Part shown: positions 22,088-24,286 of the stretch, piece by piece
Position numbering within the stretch: position 1 is the stretch's first letter
Layout of the letters: every line of letters starts with the position of its first letter
Position numbers and translations under genes: made by a program
Notes under the pieces: model-generated
The model's database searches: none
The model's input: only the letters and a program-made list of their open reading frames with translations
Told to the model about the DNA's origin: nothing
DNA from: Negativibacillus sp.
Lineage (GTDB): Bacteria; Bacillota; Clostridia; Oscillospirales; Ruminococcaceae
Assembly (NCBI GenBank): GCA_020024325.1
Contig: JAHHTY010000033.1
Location: 1 to 24,286 of the forward strand
DNA length: 24,286 nt
Reading direction: 5' to 3'

Positions 22088-22116
22088 ATTATAAAAAAAG
22101 ATACAGCTAGAATCAA
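22088..22116 (-). promoter_or_regulatory. Promoter of yjdF and its riboswitch
   Basis: On the minus strand TTGATT (22116-22111) and a perfect TATAAT (22093-22088) have a 17-bp spacer. Transcription would start close to the 5' edge of the riboswitch. From here to 22296 the DNA is AT-rich and I see nothing clear in it, including no obvious terminator for the GNAT gene. Confidence 0.75.
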
Positions 22117-22296
22117 TATAAAATTTAAACTTAAAATAAATGGTCTTAATTTCATATGATTCATTATTTAAAAAATAATAATTGGAAAAATAAGATACCT
22201 TTGATTAACAGTTTTTATAAAACTTATCTATATTTATACAGTCAAGCAAAGTATAATAAATATAGGGGGAAGTGTATAGGAGTTTATCTGTTTAGC

Positions 22297-22860
22297 TTAG
22301 TTCTTTTGCTGCTCCCAGTCACTTCGTAACATTCCATAATAAGAGATGTCGAGGAATTCCCCGGAAAAAGTTTTAAAACATTCACGTTGTGTACCCTCAA
22401 AGATAAAGCCGCATTTTTGAGCAACTTTTCCGGAAGCCGGATTTTTAACGGCATGGCGAAGGTCGATACGATGGACTCCAACTTCTGTGAAAAGGAAGTC
22501 CAGTACTTCCTTTGTGGCTTCTGACATTAACCCTTTATTCCAATAATCATACCCCATACAATATCCAAGTTCGACAGATTCAAGACTTTCTTTGATTTGG
22601 ACAATACTGATATTGCCGATAAGTTTTCCATCAAACTCGATAGCCCAGTTGTAGGTGTTGGGGTTTTCGTAGGCAGCACACCAATCTTCTAATAATTCTC
22701 TTGTAGCTTGAGGGGACTTGTGTGGACACCAAGTTAAAAATCGGGTAACTCTTTCGTCGTTTGCCCAAGTGTCAAACATGACCTGCGCATCATCAGGGGT
22801 AAATCTTCGTAAAGTCAGTCGTTGAGTATGTAAAGTCTGAGTTCCTTTATGTGTAAGCAT
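22297..22860 (-). CDS. GNAT N-acetyltransferase, RimJ/RimL-like
   Basis: From the ATG at 22860 the protein has about 187 residues; a TTG two codons earlier abuts the upstream stop. It matches the RimJ/RimL branch (acetyltransf_3): TERLxLRRF-like TQRLTLRRFTPDDA at the start, WAIEFDGKLIGNISI in the middle, VELGYCMGYDYWNKGLMSEA with the acetyl-CoA-binding turn, then HRIDLRHAVKNPASGKVAQKCGF. Such enzymes acetylate protein N termini or small amines, including some antibiotics. It lies six bases after the methyltransferase stop codon, so it is translationally coupled and shares the attenuated promoter upstream. The acceptor substrate is unknown. Confidence 0.85.
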   Translation of the reverse strand: MLTHKGTQTLHTQRLTLRRFTPDDAQVMFDTWANDERVTRFLTWCPHKSPQATRELLEDWCAAYENPNTYNWAIEFDGKLIGNISIVQIKESLESVELGYCMGYDYWNKGLMSEATKEVLDFLFTEVGVHRIDLRHAVKNPASGKVAQKCGFIFEGTQRECFKTFSGEFLDISYYGMLRSDWEQQKN

Positions 22861-22866
22861 GATCAA

Positions 22867-23655
22867 TCAATCCTTTCTGAAAATATCGAGTGTATGATTT
22901 GAGTAGCCAACCATATCTTGTCTTTCGCAGGTTGCAAGATGATACTTTAGGTATAACTTGTACATTCGATCATCCATTTGATCTACTCTGTCACGCATAT
23001 GATGTGTATAACCGTCGGTAGCGACAAAATGGAGCTGAGTGACCGGAAATTCGGCTCTTAGTTTGTCAATATCTTCTTTGCGGTGCAACTCAAAAATATC
23101 CCACGGATTTGAGAAGGTGTCAAAGGTTTCTGTATCAAGCAAACATTGTTCAATGATATTATAGATTTCCCCGCGAATAAAACCATATAACAAAACACTT
23201 GCATCCCCCATACAATATGCTGAGAAAATAAGACCGCCTTTTTTCGTAACTCGAATAGCTTCTGATAATGCTTTCAGCTTATCTTCCGTTGTAAATAGAT
23301 GATACATTGGACCCAGCAGAAGCGTGATGTCGTAGGTATCGCTATCAAAACCAGATAAATCAACAGCATTGCCCTGCGTGATTGTAACCGGTTCACCTTC
23401 AATGGTATTTTGCTTAAAGATATTGATATTGTGCTCCATTAGTTCGACGGCATCAACCCGATAACCTTTCTGAGCCAAAGTATGACTGTATCGACCGGTC
23501 GCTGCACCGATTTCTATGATTCGCATACCCGGCTTCAGATATTTTTCGATATACTTCATCGTTGTAATATACTCGACCATTCCATGCTTTGAGATAAGCC
23601 GAGCGTCCTCATCATAATTTTCGTAATATTTTTTTAGATAATTGTAAGTATCCAA
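22867..23655 (-). CDS. Class I SAM-dependent methyltransferase
   Basis: The 262-residue protein starts at TTG with AGGGGG seven bases upstream. Motif I is IIEIGAATGRYS (about 46-57). The acidic end of strand 2 is VDAVELM, motif post-I/II includes GNAVDLSGF, and DITLLLGPMYHL and VTKKGGLIFSAY supply later strands. A helical C-terminal region (about 185-262) probably forms the substrate lid. It looks like a small-molecule methyltransferase and has no resemblance to Erm rRNA methylases. It is the first structural gene of a two-gene operon with the GNAT enzyme. It is preceded by an attenuator hairpin and a leader peptide, so it is probably induced by something that affects translation. The substrate is unknown. 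Confidence 0.85.
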   Translation of the reverse strand: MDTYNYLKKYYENYDEDARLISKHGMVEYITTMKYIEKYLKPGMRIIEIGAATGRYSHTLAQKGYRVDAVELMEHNINIFKQNTIEGEPVTITQGNAVDLSGFDSDTYDITLLLGPMYHLFTTEDKLKALSEAIRVTKKGGLIFSAYCMGDASVLLYGFIRGEIYNIIEQCLLDTETFDTFSNPWDIFELHRKEDIDKLRAEFPVTQLHFVATDGYTHHMRDRVDQMDDRMYKLYLKYHLATCERQDMVGYSNHTLDIFRKD

Positions 23656-23677
23656 TCTTGCACCCCCTAAAAAGTAT

Positions 23678-23714
23678 AAAAAAAGTGCAAGCTATAAATA
23701 ACATAGCCTGCACT
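23678..23714 (-). terminator. Attenuator hairpin upstream of the methyltransferase gene
   Basis: On the minus strand AGTGCAGGCTAT (23714-23703) pairs with ATAGCTTGCACT (23695-23684), with one G/T wobble and a 7-nt loop, followed at once by a T7 run. It lies between the leader peptide stop and the methyltransferase ribosome binding site. It will block the operon unless antitermination occurs. Confidence 0.85.
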
Positions 23715-23757
23715 GTATACATCTTAACTGGTAAAAATAATAACCTAATTACTTACC

Positions 23758-23859
23758 TTAATAAGGGTATGACAATGTAAGCCCGCTGCTTTGCCAAGAC
23801 ATAGCAGGGACACAAGAAGTCATATCCATATGATTAAAACAGTGAGTAAAGTATAGCAT
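23758..23859 (-). CDS. Leader peptide of the methyltransferase-GNAT operon
   Basis: A 33-residue frame starts at ATG 23859 with GGGGG seven bases upstream, just below a perfect promoter. The peptide begins M-L-Y-F-T-H-C and ends L-T-L-S-Y-P-Y before TAA. The sequence from the last codons into the spacer can fold as CCTTA-T-TAAGG around the stop codon or as GGTAA...TTACC further down. These are mutually exclusive, so a ribosome at the end of the peptide would choose between them ahead of the terminator. This is the usual form of ribosome-mediated attenuation in inducible resistance genes. A longer frame from 23943 crosses the promoter and is rejected. Confidence 0.65.
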   Translation of the reverse strand: MLYFTHCFNHMDMTSCVPAMSWQSSGLTLSYPY

Positions 23860-23886
23860 TGTCACACCCCCAAAATAATTTTTCAT

Positions 23887-23915
23887 ATTATACATCGGCC
23901 CTTTTGTTTTGTCAA
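23887..23915 (-). promoter_or_regulatory. Consensus promoter of the attenuated methyltransferase operon
   Basis: On the minus strand perfect TTGACA (23915-23910) and perfect TATAAT (23892-23887) have a 17-bp spacer. This is the best promoter in the window. A strong constitutive promoter followed by a terminator is expected for attenuation control. Confidence 0.9.
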
Positions 23916-24038
23916 GGGATAAAAAAACAAAGAACAGTCCCAAGATAAAAAGGGTTTTGTGTATGGTATTTAGCAGAAAGTAATCAAATAAAGAACGTTG
24001 TAAATTTATAAAATGATGTTGAAAGGGTGGAATGAAAT

Positions 24039-24286
24039 ATGCTGATCATTGAAGCGATTCTTCTATGCACAGTGTTTTGGGGAATATGCTATCTCAATAC
24101 AGGAACCGACGAAAAAAATATAAAAAGTTTTTCTTCTTATCCCGATGAAGTGCAAAGCATAATAAAAGAAAGGCAAGATCTCAAAGCAAAAATAAAGCAA
24201 ATTGTACCGATAACATCCTTTTTCTCCAATGTTTTAGTCTTTAGCGTTATTTTCTTTGTTTTGGGATTATTCATCAGACAAAAAGA
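24039..24286 (+). CDS. Membrane protein, partial (runs off the window end)
   Basis: The frame starts at ATG 24039 with AAAGGGTGG about eight bases upstream, and 82 complete codons are open to the window end. The product has one hydrophobic helix at residues 1-20, a charged central segment with SSYPDEVQSIIKERQDLKAKIKQ (about 34-58), and a second hydrophobic helix at about 60-80 that is cut by the edge. I do not recognise the family. Small multi-helix proteins of this kind often accompany CAAX-protease or transporter genes in Clostridia, but nothing here shows that. It diverges from the methyltransferase operon. Confidence 0.65.
   Translation, partial: MLIIEAILLCTVFWGICYLNTGTDEKNIKSFSSYPDEVQSIIKERQDLKAKIKQIVPITSFFSNVLVFSVIFFVLGLFIRQK

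Noticed and set aside
22867..23655. Erm-type 23S rRNA methylase
   Set aside because: Motifs fit a general class I small-molecule methyltransferase. Erm signature segments are absent despite the Erm-like attenuator.
23860..23943. Extended N terminus of the 33-residue leader peptide
   Set aside because: The extension would be translated across the -10/-35 promoter elements. The ATG at 23859 has the ribosome binding site.
1..24286. tRNA, rRNA, CRISPR arrays, insertion sequences or prophage genes
   Set aside because: No cloverleaf-like segment, regularly spaced repeats, transposase or phage domain was recognised on either strand.

Overview
The window reads as chromosomal DNA of a low-G+C anaerobic member of the Bacillota, most likely class Clostridia. 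The reasons are strong AGGAGG-type ribosome binding sites, frequent TTG/GTG starts, near-consensus sigma-A promoters with 16-18 bp spacers, short intrinsic terminators after most operons, and a gene set (DegV pair, FeoAB, NCS2 uracil permease, DUF1638, YjdF with its riboswitch) typical of that class. No rRNA, tRNA, CRISPR array, insertion sequence or phage gene was seen.

Layout. 1-960: a PadR regulator and a DUF2812 membrane protein in one autoregulated-looking operon, followed by about 840 bp of AT-rich DNA without a convincing gene. 1.8-4.35 kb: a CaCA-type Na+/Ca2+ antiporter and a uracil permease, each with its own promoter and terminator. 4.36-6.8 kb (minus strand): an unrecognised secreted, membrane-anchored Ser/Thr/Asn-rich protein with Spo0A-box-like repeats at its promoter, and a radical SAM protein. 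7.0-9.0 kb: two tandem DegV paralogues. 9.1-10.2 kb: a CBS-less MgtE-type Mg2+ transporter behind a leader with its own promoter, a 30-codon leader peptide, a long-range stem and a terminator hairpin. 10.4-11.7 kb: a Gfo/Idh/MocA oxidoreductase with an eight-cysteine insertion. 12.0-14.5 kb: a fructose operon (fruK, a collapsed EIIA/EIIB remnant, an intact EIIC). 14.5-18.6 kb: a ZIP metal transporter, a DUF1638 protein, and feoAB on the opposite strand; the ZIP and feo promoters share GTTAGC/GCTAAY operator-like half-sites. 18.7-21.5 kb: a divergent PTS enzyme I with Ser where the catalytic Cys should be, followed by an M19 dipeptidase. 21.5-22.1 kb (minus): YjdF under a yjdF-type riboswitch. 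22.3-23.9 kb (minus): a methyltransferase-GNAT operon behind a consensus promoter, a 33-codon leader peptide and an attenuator hairpin, an arrangement like that of drug-inducible resistance genes. The window ends inside a small membrane-protein gene.

Two themes recur. First, metal homeostasis (Ca2+, Mg2+, Zn/Mn/Fe through ZIP, Fe2+ through Feo). Second, control by 5' leader RNA: two leader-peptide/terminator arrangements and one known riboswitch class. The PTS genes suggest that fructose PTS function is being lost or rewired. The strongest candidates for undescribed biology are the mgtE leader (9101-9420) and the attenuated methyltransferase-GNAT operon (22297-23915).
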